The translations under genes and the position numbers were made by a program. A stretch of DNA of 64,000 bases from Dipteris shenzhenensis (taxonomy: Eukaryota > Polypodiophyta > Polypodiopsida > Gleicheniales). The notes beneath the pieces were generated by a model. The model had not been told where the DNA came from. It ran no database searches and saw nothing but the letters and a program-made list of their open reading frames with translations. The stretch lies in the NCBI GenBank assembly GCA_047967505.1, contig CM106540.1; one strand, 5' to 3'. Positions 10,012 through 20,607 of the stretch are shown here, one piece after another (the stretch's first letter is position 1; each line of letters opens with the position of its first letter).

Positions 10012-12473
10012 TGTCATCCTGCTTCAACATGTATCCACTTGCTTGGTACTATTTCTTTCTGTTTTTCAATAGTATGCTTATTAAGAAATGAAATGTTTTC
10101 CTACTGTTCAGTTACGAACAATGGGGACTAGGTCTAGCATTTGAAGGTGGACCCCCTTGCTTGGGGTTATGGGCATTAGTTTTGTGATAACGATGAGATT
10201 TCTCCTTAACCAATGAAAAAAGCATAACCTTGGGTTGACCTTCTTGTATTCTAATCCCACAAGAGTGATGGCCTCTCTTTGAGAGGGACATCTGGAAACC
10301 ACACCCCACCTGAGTACCCAAACATGGGACCAATCAAATGCACAGATTGCATACTGACCTAGGAACCATTCAAGAGAATGTTCCCTGAGCTTTGGGTGTG
10401 GGCCTGGCAGCATGCCAAGAGTAATGGAGATACAAGATAAGACGACAAACAAATGAGCTCAGTATGGCTCAATTATGACCTTAGAGTACGTCAATAGATA
10501 GTCCAAGCTGTTACGAACCCGTGGGTACGATCAGAATTGAATTCTAACAACTTTGAAATTTTAGGGATTTTGGGAGTGACACGTGGCAGACTGCCACATG
10601 GAATCTGAGCTGGCAGGTCAGTCCACCTGTCCCACACATGTGTCAGCATGCATGGCAAGTGGCAGGGCATGCAGGCCAAGTGTATGGCTCCAAATCTGGT
10701 AGATTTGGGGCAGGTTGTGGGCTGTCCTCTTTGGGACTGCAGCCCACCAAAAATCTGGGACAAGTGTCCACCTTCCACTCTAGGCCTTGGGGGGGGGCTG
10801 AGCCTATAAAAGAAGGCCTCTCCCCTTCATTCCCTACATGGAAAATTCGTCACTTTTCTTCCCCCTCCTTTTGGATGATGCAGCAAAACCTCTCCTGCTC
10901 CTTGGGGGCAGCCAGCTTCTCCCTAGGCCATTCTCTCACCTCAGCAGCACTTTCTCTCTCTACAACAGCACATTCTCTCTCTACCGTTCCAGGCCCTCCT
11001 CTCCAAAAATCTGCCCCCTCTCAGCTCTTCTGGAAGAGCAGCAGCATCCTCTCTCCTTCTCCTAGCCTGGAGCAGCCACAGCCCCTTTCTCTCTCCTGCT
11101 GCAGTCTTTCTCTCTCTACTGCAAAATTTCTCTCTGTACTGCTCCAGCCCATTCCCCTTGCAGAAATCTGCCTTTCTGTGCACCTCTGGAACAGCAGCAG
11201 CTCCTCTCTTGCATCCCCTCCCTTGGGATCAGCATTGGCACTCTCTCTCTACAGCTATCACTCCATAAAGGCTTTCTCTCTCTAGCCTACAGGCTGTTTT
11301 TCTAAGCTGTTCTCATTCCAGCCCCATTTCCACACTCTAAACTACTCGGTGCTTTCTATCAATTCAGACAACGGATTTTGCAGAGGCATCAAGGACTTCA
11401 TTTACAAAAGAGTCAAGTCACGAAGGGAGCCTGTATTGTCAAGTTTATCTCATTTACAGCACTATTTCATGTTGTTTCTATTATCTTTCTAGAAACTAGT
11501 GCTTGCCTCTAATGTTGGATAGCCAAGAGTTGAAGCCTGAGCTTGGAGTCCTCCTTTTTGTTGTCTACCTTGTACATATGCTCTTGAGTCTTGTATCTAG
11601 GCCCTAGGCTTTCACCGAGTTCATCAATTTGGAAGGTGCATTGCACCTTGGTCTTGTATCTCCATTTTCAAGAATAAAGTGAGCCTGGATAAGGGGGGGG
11701 GGCCGTCTTGGCCCCTCAATCATATTGCAATTTCCAATGATGTCACTTTGTGTTTAAGCTGTATAAGTCTTAATTCCAGCTTAATTGCAAACTCTTAAGT
11801 TCAAGTATATGTGTTTAGCAACTCGCAATCATTTCATTCAAACGCCTCTGCAAAATCCGTTGTCTGAATTGATAGAAAGCACCAAGTAGTTTACATCTCC
11901 TCACCCAAGGTAGCTTCAGAGGCATCAAGGACTTCATCTACAAAAGAGTCAAGTCACGAAGGGAGCCTGTATTGTCAAGTTCCTCTCATTTACAGCACTA
12001 TTTCATGTTGTTTCTATTATCTTTCTAGAAACTAGTGCTTGCCTCTAATGTTGGATGTAAGTGGTGATTGTTGCAAGCTTCTTCCTTGTGGATTGGGCAA
12101 GCCAAGAGTTGAAACCTAAGCTTGGAGTCCTCCTTTTTGTTGTCTACCTTGTACATATGCTCTTGAGTCTTGTATCTAGGTCCTAGGCTTTCACTGAGTT
12201 CATCAGTTTGGAAGGTGCATTACACCTTGGTCTTGTATCTCCATTTTCAAGAATAAAGTGAGCCTGGATAAGGGGGGGCCCCGTCTTGGCCCCACAATCA
12301 TATTGCAATTTCCAATGATGTCACTTTGTGTTTAAGCTGTATAAGTCTTAATTCCAGCTTAATTGCAAACTCTTAAGTTCAAGTATATGTGTTTGGCAAA
12401 TCGCAATCATTTCATTCAAACGCCTCTGCAAAATCCCTTGTCTGAATTGAAAGAAAGCACCGAGTAGTTTACA
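10012..12473 (+). mobile_element. Solo LTR X1 inside LINE B
   Basis: A 2462-bp TG...CA insertion flanked by gcatc on both sides (10007-10011 and 12474-12478). Removal restores the LINE reading frame exactly. It has LTR-like signals in order: a TATA box (gcctataaaag, about 10803), CT-rich leader, polyadenylation signal AATAAA (about 11672, again near 12250), and a terminal agtttaca. There is no coding capacity; the 215-codon open frame at 10638-11285 is a by-product of the CT-rich leader. A related copy is at 20608-22339. Its 3' part is duplicated with a foldback junction, described separately. An alternative LTR start is tgttacgaaccc at 10509, but the target duplication favours 10012. Confidence 0.75.
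11338..11893 (+). repeat. Extra 3'-end copy with inverted junction in X1
   Basis: Compared with X2, X1 carries about 555 additional bases after cacactct. The extra block opens with about 49 bases (11338-11386) that are the reverse complement of the element's own 3' terminus. It then repeats the 3' region (catcaaggacttca ... gtagttt) before the normal 3' region starts again at about 11895. Confidence 0.85.
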
Positions 12474-13480
12474 GCATCAGTACTTGATTCTGAGGTCAGC
12501 AGATTTGCGGAGCGTCAAGGACTCAGAGTAGTGGGACATGCCGATTTCAAGCGGGATCATGGGACCATGGACCACATTCTCACGCTCAGAGAGAAGGCGA
12601 GGGCACGGAAGCAGAGGGTTTACTGTTGCTTTGTGGACTTCCGCAAAGCATCCGAGAGCTCGTCTCATACAATGCCTACAGGATCTGGGTTACAACCACG
12701 AGATCATTGGGGCTGTCATGGCACTTAATGAGCGAGTTTCAGGCAAAGTCCGGACATGGATGGACCAACAAGATCATGAGCACTATCGAGGTCAAACAAG
12801 GGTGCCCATTATCACCTACCTTGTTTGGCCTTTACATCGACGAGCTCGAGACAGGGATGCAAGCACAAGGTGGGATAGGTTACTCTCTCGCGGGTACGCT
12901 GACCCGGATATTACTTTATGCAGATGACGTGGCTCTCTTGTCTTCCTCAGCGGAGGGGCTCCAGAGACACCTTGACGCACTACAGTCCTTTTGTGAGTCT
13001 CATGATTTGAAGGTCAACTTGGGTAAAACCAAGGTTATGATCTTCAATACATACCGAGTTGTCATGCGCGATGAGCATTTCACATTTGAGGGGTCCCCTG
13101 TTGAGGTAGTTTCATCATACATTTATCTAGGGGTCGTCTTTTCCGATTTGAAGGTCAACTTGGGTAAAACCAAGGTTATGATCTTCAATACATCCCGAGT
13201 CGTCATGCGCAATGAGCATTTCACATTTGAGGGGTCCCCTGTTGAGGTAGTTTCATCATACACTTATCTAGGGGTCATCTTTTCCAGACTCACCTTGACC
13301 ATGAGACCCGCGATGCAGGCGCGCCTGAGCAGAGGATATGCTTCATTGGCTAGACTAGTGCTTGTGCTCTCATTTTCAAAATCCACGGACCGCTTTTTGA
13401 CTCCTTGGTCAGCCCTGCACGGATGTATGGCAGCCCATGCTGGGGGCCAGATTTATCGGATACAGAGTGGGCCAGGGTGA
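12474..13480 (+). pseudogene. LINE B reverse transcriptase, catalytic part
   Basis: Continues the RT after X1. It contains HADFKRDHGTMDHILTLRE, CCFVDFRKA (block A), the KQGCPLSPTLFGLYIDELE block, and the catalytic ILLYADDVALL (block C, about 12910-12945). LGKTKVMIFN and YLGVIFS follow. A frame change lies near 12640 and another near 13400. A 47-codon in-frame duplication (13004-13285) repeats the LGKTKVMIFN-YLGV segment. The YADD active site is intact but the protein as a whole cannot be made. Confidence 0.9.
13004..13285 (+). repeat. In-frame 141-bp tandem duplication in LINE B RT
   Basis: gatttgaaggtcaacttggg occurs at 13004 and 13145. The two 141-bp copies (13004-13144, 13145-13285) differ at only a few positions, and 141 is 47 codons, so the frame is kept. 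Confidence 0.95.
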
Positions 13481-14427
13481 AGCGGCTACAGGTTCTCATG
13501 TTATCACAGATGATCCATGGTAAGCCATCCGTCCCTCACCAGATCATTCGGGCGGAGTTTGGGTCACCCCCATTACAACTAGATGCTGCATTTCAGGTCA
13601 TTACATATCTGTACCGAGTCAGGGAGTATGGGGATTACACATCTAGGCGTAGCAGGATACCATGGCTAGCACTGTCCTCTTCTATGGCACTTGCAGCAGG
13701 GGGAGATCAGAGGTGTTGGTATGCACACACAGAGAGATGGTTTACAGGACTAGGGCTCCACATGGACAAACTACCCCCTTTCCAGTACAACATGGATGCT
13801 CCTTTCTCTCCCCTCCTATCACACGAGGTCAACCAGGTTATCCGTGAGGATCTACTACAGCTACACACATTCCGCACTTGGTTGGGCCCGAGTGATCTTC
13901 TAGTGAAGCTGGGCTTCTACAGAGATCACTTCTTACATATCACAGCGGAGGGTTTCATTGATCCACCAAGATACACGCAGATTCACCTACCCCACTCGCT
14001 GAGGATCTCCCTTGGGCAATTCCGAGTCTCTTCACACAGACTTCGTATCGAGAGCGGCCACGCAGAGCGGTTACCCAAGGAGAGGCGCATATGCACACTG
14101 TGTGACATGCAGAAGATTGAGACAGAGGGGCATTTCATCTTCAAGTGTCCTGTTTACTATGAGATCCGAGGGTGTTTCCACTGCCTCTTCAGAGATAGTT
14201 ATGGGATGTTGGCTCGTGTCCTCTCCTACCCAAACCAGCGATGTTTGGGTGGTTTCATTCATGAGATGTTCAGACACCGAGATAGGATACTCCGAGCACG
14301 GAGACAGGAGCAAACTTCTCCCTTGACTCATACCTCTGAAAGCTCTATCACAGAGTTCTTTCAACCAGATCACATAGACCCCCCCATGAGGCGAGACCTC
14401 GACATGACCATGACCCGAAGCCTATGA
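13405..14427 (+). pseudogene. LINE B ORF2 C-terminal domain with zinc-binding motif
   Basis: Open for about 340 codons in a frame shifted relative to the upstream RT, ending at the TGA at 14425-14427. It begins in the thumb/connection region (RVKRLQVLMLSQMIHGKPSV). Near its C-terminus it carries the RT-associated zinc-binding motif CTLCDMQKIETEGHFIFKC (about 14092-14148), characteristic of plant LINE ORF2 ends. A low-complexity tail follows. It is the best preserved LINE piece in the window but cannot act without the missing 5' half. Confidence 0.85.
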
Positions 14428-14474
14428 CCCGATAGCTCAGCATCACAGATCACACTTGGGGACATCCCCTCCTT

Positions 14475-14477
<3 letters not shown>

Positions 14478-14510
<33 letters not shown>
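14478..14510. repeat. (TA)n microsatellite in LINE 3' UTR
   Basis: Run of about 16 TA units between the ORF2 stop and the CATCAT-rich 3' UTR. Confidence 0.95.
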
Positions 14511-14513
<3 letters not shown>

Positions 14514-14774
14514 AGCATCATCATCATAACCATCATCATCATCATCGTCAGCAATAGGACATCAGGATGGACGAGGCTGTGGAAGCGGAGGCATGAGGTC
14601 AGCATAGTCGGGATGTTGTACTTAGGACTTAGTACTGTCATTTTGCATTTTATTGCATTCTGCATTGGTGTGGATGCTCGTTTAGTAGCTCCACTACCAC
14701 AGCTCATTGTATTCAGGTTTTTTCGCAGTCTCATAGACCCATCGGTCTTCCGAAAACTTTAATAAACTTTCTTT

Positions 14775-15071
14775 CTTTCTTTCTCACACATGAGAGTTGT
14801 CTACTGTAGAGCAAGCTTAGCTTGCATGTCAGAGGTCATAGTCACGATAATCAGCTTCGATGTAAGCCGAAAATCCACAGTGGGGGTGAGGCAGCACGTG
14901 TGTGTGTGTGTGTGTGTGGAATTCATCCCTCCGAGAGTCATTTTTTGATCACACATCTCGTGTCCTTGTGAGTGATCTTTCATATTCATATTGCATGTAA
15001 GAGTTACACGAACTGTGGATGGTTTTGTCATTTTGAGAAAGAGAGGATAATATCTTGCCAAGTTTCTAGCA
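14775..15071 (+). repeat. Right LTR of element A, second part
   Basis: Resumes with tcacacatgagagttgtc and ends tttctagca, matching the end of the left LTR (8185-8471). It carries a short (TG)n expansion at about 14898-14916. Followed by the tactt duplication. Confidence 0.9.
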
Positions 15072-15557
15072 TACTTGGGCATCCATTTATGCAAAGGTCT
15101 CTGTAAGAAGTGTTTGACTCACTTTTGTAATATACTTTGAGATTTCTATAATTGTCTTACTCCAGAATTGGTGCCCGTGAGTTCTCTTGTGGACACAAAT
15201 TTTGAAGTTATGTTGAGCATTCCCTTTTCTCTGTACTCAAGATTCTCTGTTGCATATGCCACATCCATTAATTACTTCCGCTCTGTGGAGAAACTAGCAA
15301 GGCGTCTGTATTTGTTTTAACATGGTATAAGAGCCACACTGCCTATCTAGAAAGCCATGAGGCAATGTCTGCTTGGAAGCGAGGTCTAAGAGTCTAGGGT
15401 TTCGAAGGAATGCCTTTCTTGAATGTTTTTTTATACCAAATACCTCAAATGTGCTAATAGGAGTTAATGAGATACATGGCTTGTTTGGACAGCAAGCAAC
15501 AATATGCTATGTAATCTCCCTATGTTTATATGATGTCTATGTTTAGTACTTAATGCT
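15072..15557 (+). other. Tail of tandem-array unit and a primer-site-like remnant
   Basis: The interrupted fifth unit continues here (gcatccatttatgcaaagg). At 15323-15335 there is tggtataagagcc, one mismatch from the initiator-Met primer site, directly preceded by ttttaaca. This pairing (LTR end then primer site) suggests the 3' end of an old copia-type LTR. No gag follows before element C starts at 15558. Confidence 0.45.
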
Positions 15558-15806
15558 TGTTAAGGCTCATGGGCTATCCATAGATGCCACTTATACCTTG
15601 GTATGTGCCTGTAGGCCTAGTTATAGTCAATTAGGACTATTGGTTCAATTAGTTTATATACCATCTAGGTCAATTAGGACAGTTAGCCCTAGGGTTTTGT
15701 TATGTTGGCTCTCGACACTTCAGGTTTGCAACAATCTATTACAGCATCTGTGTTTTTCTCCTTCTTGCTTCCATTTTTGGGCTTCCATTGCTTCCTACAC
15801 CCAACA
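15558..15806 (+). repeat. 5' LTR of element C
   Basis: 249 bp from tgttaaggctcatggg to acacccaaca. The 3' LTR is 280 bp because of small insertions. Confidence 0.9.
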
Positions 15807-15807
15807 G

Positions 15808-15819
15808 TGGTATCAGAGC
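15808..15819 (+). promoter_or_regulatory. Primer-binding site of element C
   Basis: tggtatcagagc, exact initiator-Met tRNA complement, one base after the LTR. Confidence 0.95.
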
Positions 15820-15918
15820 AGGTCGGGAATCCATTCCCTCAACCATTGACAGCTTTCCCAAGCTGTTTGGCAGCCTCCTGCGCCCTCATTCTTGCTGGTT
15901 TTGCTGGTTTCTACAACC

Positions 15919-17145
15919 CATGTCTACAGACCCATCAGTGTTTGAAGCCTCTCCAAGCACTTCTGTCGCCAAAACCCTGATCTTGACACGAGAAGACCAC
16001 ATTTTGGAGCATCCATCGCAAAGGGAGCTACATTTTGAAGCGATTGGAGCTGTTTTTTCTCAGTTTTTACCTCACGTGTGGGGCTACCTGCAGTATGGAA
16101 TCCGTACAATTGTACGGCACCTTCTATTCGCACATGTGACTGCAGATTTCTGTACAAATTCTGTACCGCCATCCGTACAGGTTGTACGGACCTGCTGCGT
16201 CAGCTTTTGCTGCACCGAAGGACTATTTCGACCAGCCTCGAAATTTGTGCCTTCATTTTAGAGGTGTTTCTTGCTGCCTCGTGTTGTGTGCCCCCTGTTG
16301 AAGCTCTTTGGAGATTGCTGAAGTGATCTGGAGATCACTCTTTGAGCCCTTTCTTCTTCCATTCTTTGCCCCGGGTTGCGAGTACCCCTCCATTGGATCA
16401 CTCTTCTCTCATTTCTAAGTGCTCTCCTCCTCGTGGGAGCACTTTCTTTTACTGTAATTCTCATTTCCAGCCCTCATTCGCATTCAAAGCCTTTCACTCC
16501 TGTCCTTTCGGGCTACATCATTGGGTAAGCCGTTGTTGCATTGGTTCTTTCCAATTTCTGCTTCATTTGCATTTTGGAAAGGCCTCATGTTGCCTTTGGG
16601 AATTTTTCTTGCAGCAGGTACACCTTAGGACAGCCCAGGTGCTTTGCCTCCTTCACAAGATCAAATTCATTGGGATGGTCGTGATGCCAAAGCACATGCC
16701 TTGCTTGCTCTTTCAATGAAACGGGTTATTGTCCCTCATATACGGTCTTGCAAGACAGCTAAGCAAGCATGGGATCAGCTTGCATCTTTGTATCAAGTCC
16801 GGAATGAGGCAAGGGTTGCCTATCCCCGCAAGCAATTGAAAGATTTGAAGCTTGATGAGGGTGGTAACATGGATGCATATCTCACTAATGTGAAGGATTT
16901 GAAGTTGGCCAACATTGATGAGATTCTGCCTGATTCTCAGCTTGTTTCTAATACCCTTGATGGGTTGCCTGATTCATATCAAGGCTTTGCTACTACATTG
17001 AGGTTGGTTGCAGCCGGTGATGCCAATCATATCTCATTTGACCAGCTAGTAGCTCTTCTTCTTCAGGAGGAGCAAAGTCGTGTGAATCGCAAGCTGGTGA
17101 TCAAGCATTTGCTGCCCATCACAAACACAAAGGTAAAGGCAAGGT
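15919..17145 (+). pseudogene. Element C gag (capsid region)
   Basis: A start-like atgtctacagacccatca at 15919 opens a frame that closes at 16261. The conserved capsid region, a UBN2-type copia gag, is at about 16650-17110: HALLALSMKRVIVPHIRSC, AKQAWDQLASLYQ, LKDLKLDEGGNMDAYLTNVK, LDGLPDSYQGF. A frame change near 17090 leads to the basic stretch that is cut at 17146 by solo LTR Y. The 16000-16640 interval between start and conserved region is not recognisable as gag and may hold inserted sequence. Confidence 0.8.
16102..16189. repeat. Two short palindromes with shared arms
   Basis: ccgtacaattgtacgg (16102-16117) is a perfect 16-bp palindrome. ccgtaca-ggt-tgtacgg (16173-16189) has the same 7-bp arms around a 3-base spacer. 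They lie in the unrecognised 5' part of element C gag. Confidence 0.85.
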
Positions 17146-18048
17146 TGTTAAGCAACTACAATCCCCACTTTAGAAGCAAACATACCAGCTATCAGCAATC
17201 TCTATTTTAGGGGCATTAAGGCCAGCCAAAGGCACAAAAGGCACCAAACAGGCCAGCCAAAAGGACAGCCAGCAGGGCCAAACAAGTGGCCAGAAAGGCC
17301 AAAAATGGCCGACCATAACTGGCCGACCAGCTGGCCAACCCACCGACCTAGGAACTGACCGACCAGCTGGCCGACCTCCTGGGTCAGCCCTATAAAAGAC
17401 TCCCTACCCCCTCACTCTCAGCGACAGGACCTGCAGCTGCTCCTCACCACCTCCATCCTTTGCTGCTGCCCCTCCTGCTCCAGAACTGGCTATTAAGCCT
17501 GCCCCAACTCATTCTCTGCCTCCTCTGCTCCAGTTCTGCCCCAACTCCTCTGTCTCTCTATTCCTCTCCTCCAGATCTAGCCCTGGACCTCCAACTGCTG
17601 CTCCAGATCTGCTCCTGAGTGGCTGCCTACAAGCTTCCACATCTCCTCATCCTCTGCTGCGCATACACCTCCAAATCTACAGCCAGATGAGCTCCTTTTC
17701 TTCATCATGTTGCTATTCCAGATAGCCTGAAGGTTCCTTCCTCAGAGCATGCTGTTTTCAGCCATTTCCTAGGGCAGCTCCAGCCCTTCATCATCTTCGT
17801 CATCATCGAGCAATACGGAGGACTGCATTTCGCTCCCTCTGCTGCTATCTTTTCTACCGTTTCTCTACATGGAATCATCTTTCTGATTCTCCTCAGCCAC
17901 GGTTCTTGAGACACGACAGCTTGAGGTTCTTGCATTCAATTTTTCATATTACCGACAGGCCCTATGTTTTTTTAGTTCCATTCTTCAGTTGTGTCTGGGT
18001 ATCGTCTATTTTTTATCGCTCCACTGCAAATCCTATCGTTTCTCTATA
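17146..18048 (+). mobile_element. Solo LTR Y inside element C gag
   Basis: A 903-bp insertion flanked by aaggt on both sides (17141-17145 and 18049-18053). Removing it and one duplication makes the gag frame continuous across the junction. It starts tgttaagcaac and ends in ta rather than ca, probably a C-to-T change. A GGCC/GACC-rich upstream part leads to a TATA box (ccctataaaag, about 17389), followed by a CT-rich leader. No coding motif. Layout resembles sequences near 5.1 kb and 62.9 kb. Confidence 0.75.
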
Positions 18049-18053
18049 AAGGT

Positions 18054-18285
18054 TTCAACTGGAAAACCCTCTCATTCCCATGCTGATCATTCACATGGTG
18101 CCTCTTCTTCAGGGGATAACAAAAAGAAGAAGAGATGTAATTATTGCAGGAAACCTGAGCATGATATTTCTGAATGCAAGAAGCACATAGCATCTGAAAA
18201 GAAAAAGAAAGAGTCTGGTCTTGCATTATCTGGTTCTTCTAGTGCAGAAGAACGACATGAGCCCGCTAATTTCACACAAGACTAG
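18054..18285 (+). pseudogene. Element C nucleocapsid with zinc knuckle
   Basis: Continues gag after solo LTR Y. Basic stretch, then CNYCRKPEHDISEC (CX2CX4HX4C, about 18138-18179), then a Lys-rich tail. The frame ends at the TAG at 18283-18285, before protease. Confidence 0.9.
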
Positions 18286-18339
18286 CATTAGGCTTTCTTG
18301 GTTACATGTCAGTATAATCCTAATGTTCATGATGCTTGT

Positions 18340-19101
18340 ATGGCAGTTTCAGATGTTCATGATGCCTCATTCTTTGATAGTGGTGCTAGCAAGCACATCA
18401 CTTCTTGCCGTAAGTTATTCAGCTCATTGGAGCTTACATCTCAGGGGAGCAGTGTCACATGAGCCAATAATGCATCATATACCGTGAAAGGTATTGGGCA
18501 AGTTGCTCTTACTTCTGTCTCTTGTGGTATTGTTACTCTAGAGCATGTGCTTTATGTTCCAGGCATTCGTAAGAACCTCATTTCTATTTCAGCCAATGCT
18601 ACATGTGGCTTTCAGGTTCTTTGTTATGGTGTGAGGTGTGTAGTGTATGATGCTACACATGCCTTTTCCATGGTTTTGACTGGCACATTGTCTAGAGGTC
18701 TTTATAAACTTGATGCTTATGACAGATGTTTGGATGATGATGCTGCACTTGCCGATGCACATGCCTTTGCTCTTGATTCTACCATGGCAGATACTCATTT
18801 GTGGCATGAGAGGTTTCAACACCTCAATTTTGGAGCCCTGGTGAAGTTATATAAGGAAGATATGGTTGTGGATCTTCCCAAAATGCATATGCCTACCAAA
18901 CATGTTTGTGAACCATGCTTGCTTGTTGGTAAGATGCACCGTGCTGCATTTCCCAAGGATGGGAGAGTTGGTGCTTCACGCAAGCTTTATCTGGTTCATA
19001 GTGATGTTTGTGGACCCATGAGGGTTGCAGCTCTTGGGGGGTTCTACTATTTTGTCACTTTATTGATGATTTCACCATGTACACTTGGATTTTCGCATTG
19101 A
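18340..19101 (+). pseudogene. Element C protease, GAG-pre-integrase and integrase start
   Basis: The retroviral-type aspartic protease shows as FFDSGASKHIT (about 18370-18402). After one in-frame stop (18461-18463), a long frame from 18484 holds GIGQVALTS, LYVPGIRKNLISIS, a GAG-pre-integrase block with LWHERFQHLNF and CEPCLLVGKMHRAAF (the HHCC zinc finger of integrase), and VHSDVCGPM, which carries the first catalytic Asp. The frame shifts near 19060. The domains normally cut the polyprotein and insert the cDNA. Confidence 0.9.
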
Positions 19102-19689
19102 AATCCAAATCTAAAGTTTCTTCATGCTTCAAGCACTTTATTACCTTGGCTGAGAATGAGAGTGGGCTGCACATTGCTCACCTTATTACAGACAAGGGAG
19201 GTGAATACATGTCGAAGGAGTTTGCTGTTTTTTTGCTTCCCGTGGCATCAATCATCGATGCACGGTGCCTATACTCCTCAACAGAATCCCGTGGTTGAGC
19301 GGAAGAATAGATCAGTGATAAAAATGGCCAGATGCATGTTGAAAGGCAAACATTTGCCTAATAAGTTGTGGTTGGATGCGGTCATGTGTGCAAATTACTT
19401 CTTGAATAAATGTCCTACAAAGGCATTGCAGACTATCACACCTTATGAGGCTTGGACGAGTCGTAAGCCTCGCATTTCCCACATGAGGACTTTTGGATGC
19501 TTAGCTTATGCTCATGTGACTTCACAGAAATGCACTAAGTTGGATGCTAAAGATGTCAAGTGCATTTTTCTTGGGTATAGTTTAAAGAGCAAGGGCTATA
19601 AGCTATATCAGCCCCGCACGAGCAAGGGTTTTGTCAATCGGGATATTGTATTTGATGAATCTTCCACTATGCCTTTGCTGGACTGTTAA
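19008..19689 (+). pseudogene. Element C integrase core and C-terminus
   Basis: Two overlapping frames continue integrase. One has FIDDFTMYTWIFALKSKSKV and LITDKGGEYMSKEF (second catalytic Asp region). The other has PQQNPVVERKNRSVIKMARC (catalytic Glu), LNKCPTKAL, the ISHMRTFGCLAYAHV motif and CIFLGYSLKSKGYKLY, typical copia integrase C-terminal blocks. A stop at 19687 ends it. One frameshift near 19240 separates the halves. Confidence 0.9.
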
Positions 19690-19982
19690 AAACATGCCGT
19701 TGTTGATGCCCCTGACATATTTGACAACTTGATGCCTTTGTTTAAATCCGATGCTTGGGATGATGTTCCATCTAAGTTGTACCTCCTCCATCTATTGGTC
19801 ATTTGCAGCCAGAAATTCAGCATGATATGCCTCTCATTGATCAGGATCATTTGCACGGGGCTCTTGACTAGGAAAGAGCAGAAATTCAAGAGCCCAAAAA
19901 AGGTACCCCGTTGGCTCCTTGACACATTAAAAGTACGAGAGCAGCTGTCTAGAAAGAGCATGCTAGTTTTGTTGCTTATGCT

Positions 19983-20607
19983 TTGGTTGCTACAGCATGC
20001 AATGAAGAGCCCTTATGTCATCAAGAAGCCTTTCAGAATCATTGTTGGATGAAGGCCATGCAAGCCCATCATAATAACACTTGGAAGTTGTGTGATTTGC
20101 CTCATGGCAAGAATGCCATTGGAACTAAGTGGGTTTACAAAATCAAACGGAAAGCTGATGGTTCAGTTGACCGTTACAAAGCCCGTCTTGTTGCTAAGGG
20201 CTATGCTCAGCAACATGGCATTGACATTGAGGAGACTTTTGCTCCCACTTCCAAGATCACTACTATTCGCATTGTTATTGCCTTTACTGCCCACTTTCAT
20301 TGGCAGATACATCAGCTTGATATTAAGACACCTTTCCTTCAAGAGCATTTGCAGGAAGAGGCCTATGTTTCCCAACCTCTTGGCTTTGAGGTTGAAGGTT
20401 CTAAAAGCAAGGTATGTCGCTTGAAAAAGGCCCTCTATGGATTGAAGCAAGCACCTTGGGCTTGGTATTCGAGAATTCATACTCATTTGCCCACACTTGG
20501 CTTTCAGAACAGCCCTATAGAGGCTACCCTTTACATCCGCAAGTGGGACAGATTTGCTGATTTTAGTCCTTTATGTGGATGACATGCATGTGACTGGGAC
20601 ACATGCT
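19983..20607 (+). pseudogene. Element C reverse transcriptase, N-terminal half
   Basis: Contains the copia RT opening HHNNTWKLCDLPHGKNAIGT, KWVYKIKRKADGSVDRYKAR, LVAKGYAQQHGIDIEETFAP, the QLDIKTPFL block (normally DVKxAFLNG) and LKKALYGLKQAPWAWYSRI. A frame change near 20565 precedes the YVDD catalytic site, read as LYVDDMHVTG at about 20572-20600. The sequence is then cut by X2 and roughly 100 residues between YVDD and the next recognisable block are absent. Confidence 0.9.

Larger units (their letters stand above)
9652..14784 (+). mobile_element. 5'-truncated LINE B (split by solo LTR X1)
   Basis: Inserted in the right LTR of element A. It begins just upstream of the RT domain, so ORF1 and the endonuclease are missing, as expected for incomplete target-primed reverse transcription. 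It ends with a 3' untranslated region carrying (TA)n and a CATCAT-rich stretch, then ctttaataaac and a (tttc)n tail at 14762-14784. The ORF2 blocks are listed separately. No clean target duplication could be read at the borders because the LTR sequence there is itself CT-rich. Confidence 0.85.
7805..15071 (+). mobile_element. Non-autonomous LTR retrotransposon A (split by LINE B)
   Basis: Two copies of a TG...CA long terminal repeat flank a short interior. The 5-bp target duplication tactt is present on both sides (7800-7804 and 15072-15076) inside a unit of the tandem array. A primer-binding site follows the left LTR and a purine tract precedes the right one. The interior between the LTRs is only about 965 bp and has no gag, protease, RT or integrase motif, so transposition would have needed proteins from another element. 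The right LTR is split by a 5.1-kb LINE insertion, which accounts for most of the apparent length. Confidence 0.9.

Noticed and set aside
10638-11285. 215-codon Ser/Leu-rich open frame
   Set aside because: Lies in the CT-rich leader of LTR X1, is not kept in X2, and shows no domain.
10012-12473. Helitron interpretation of X1
   Set aside because: A 5-bp target duplication and TG...CA ends fit an LTR; no TC start or CTRR end with hairpin.
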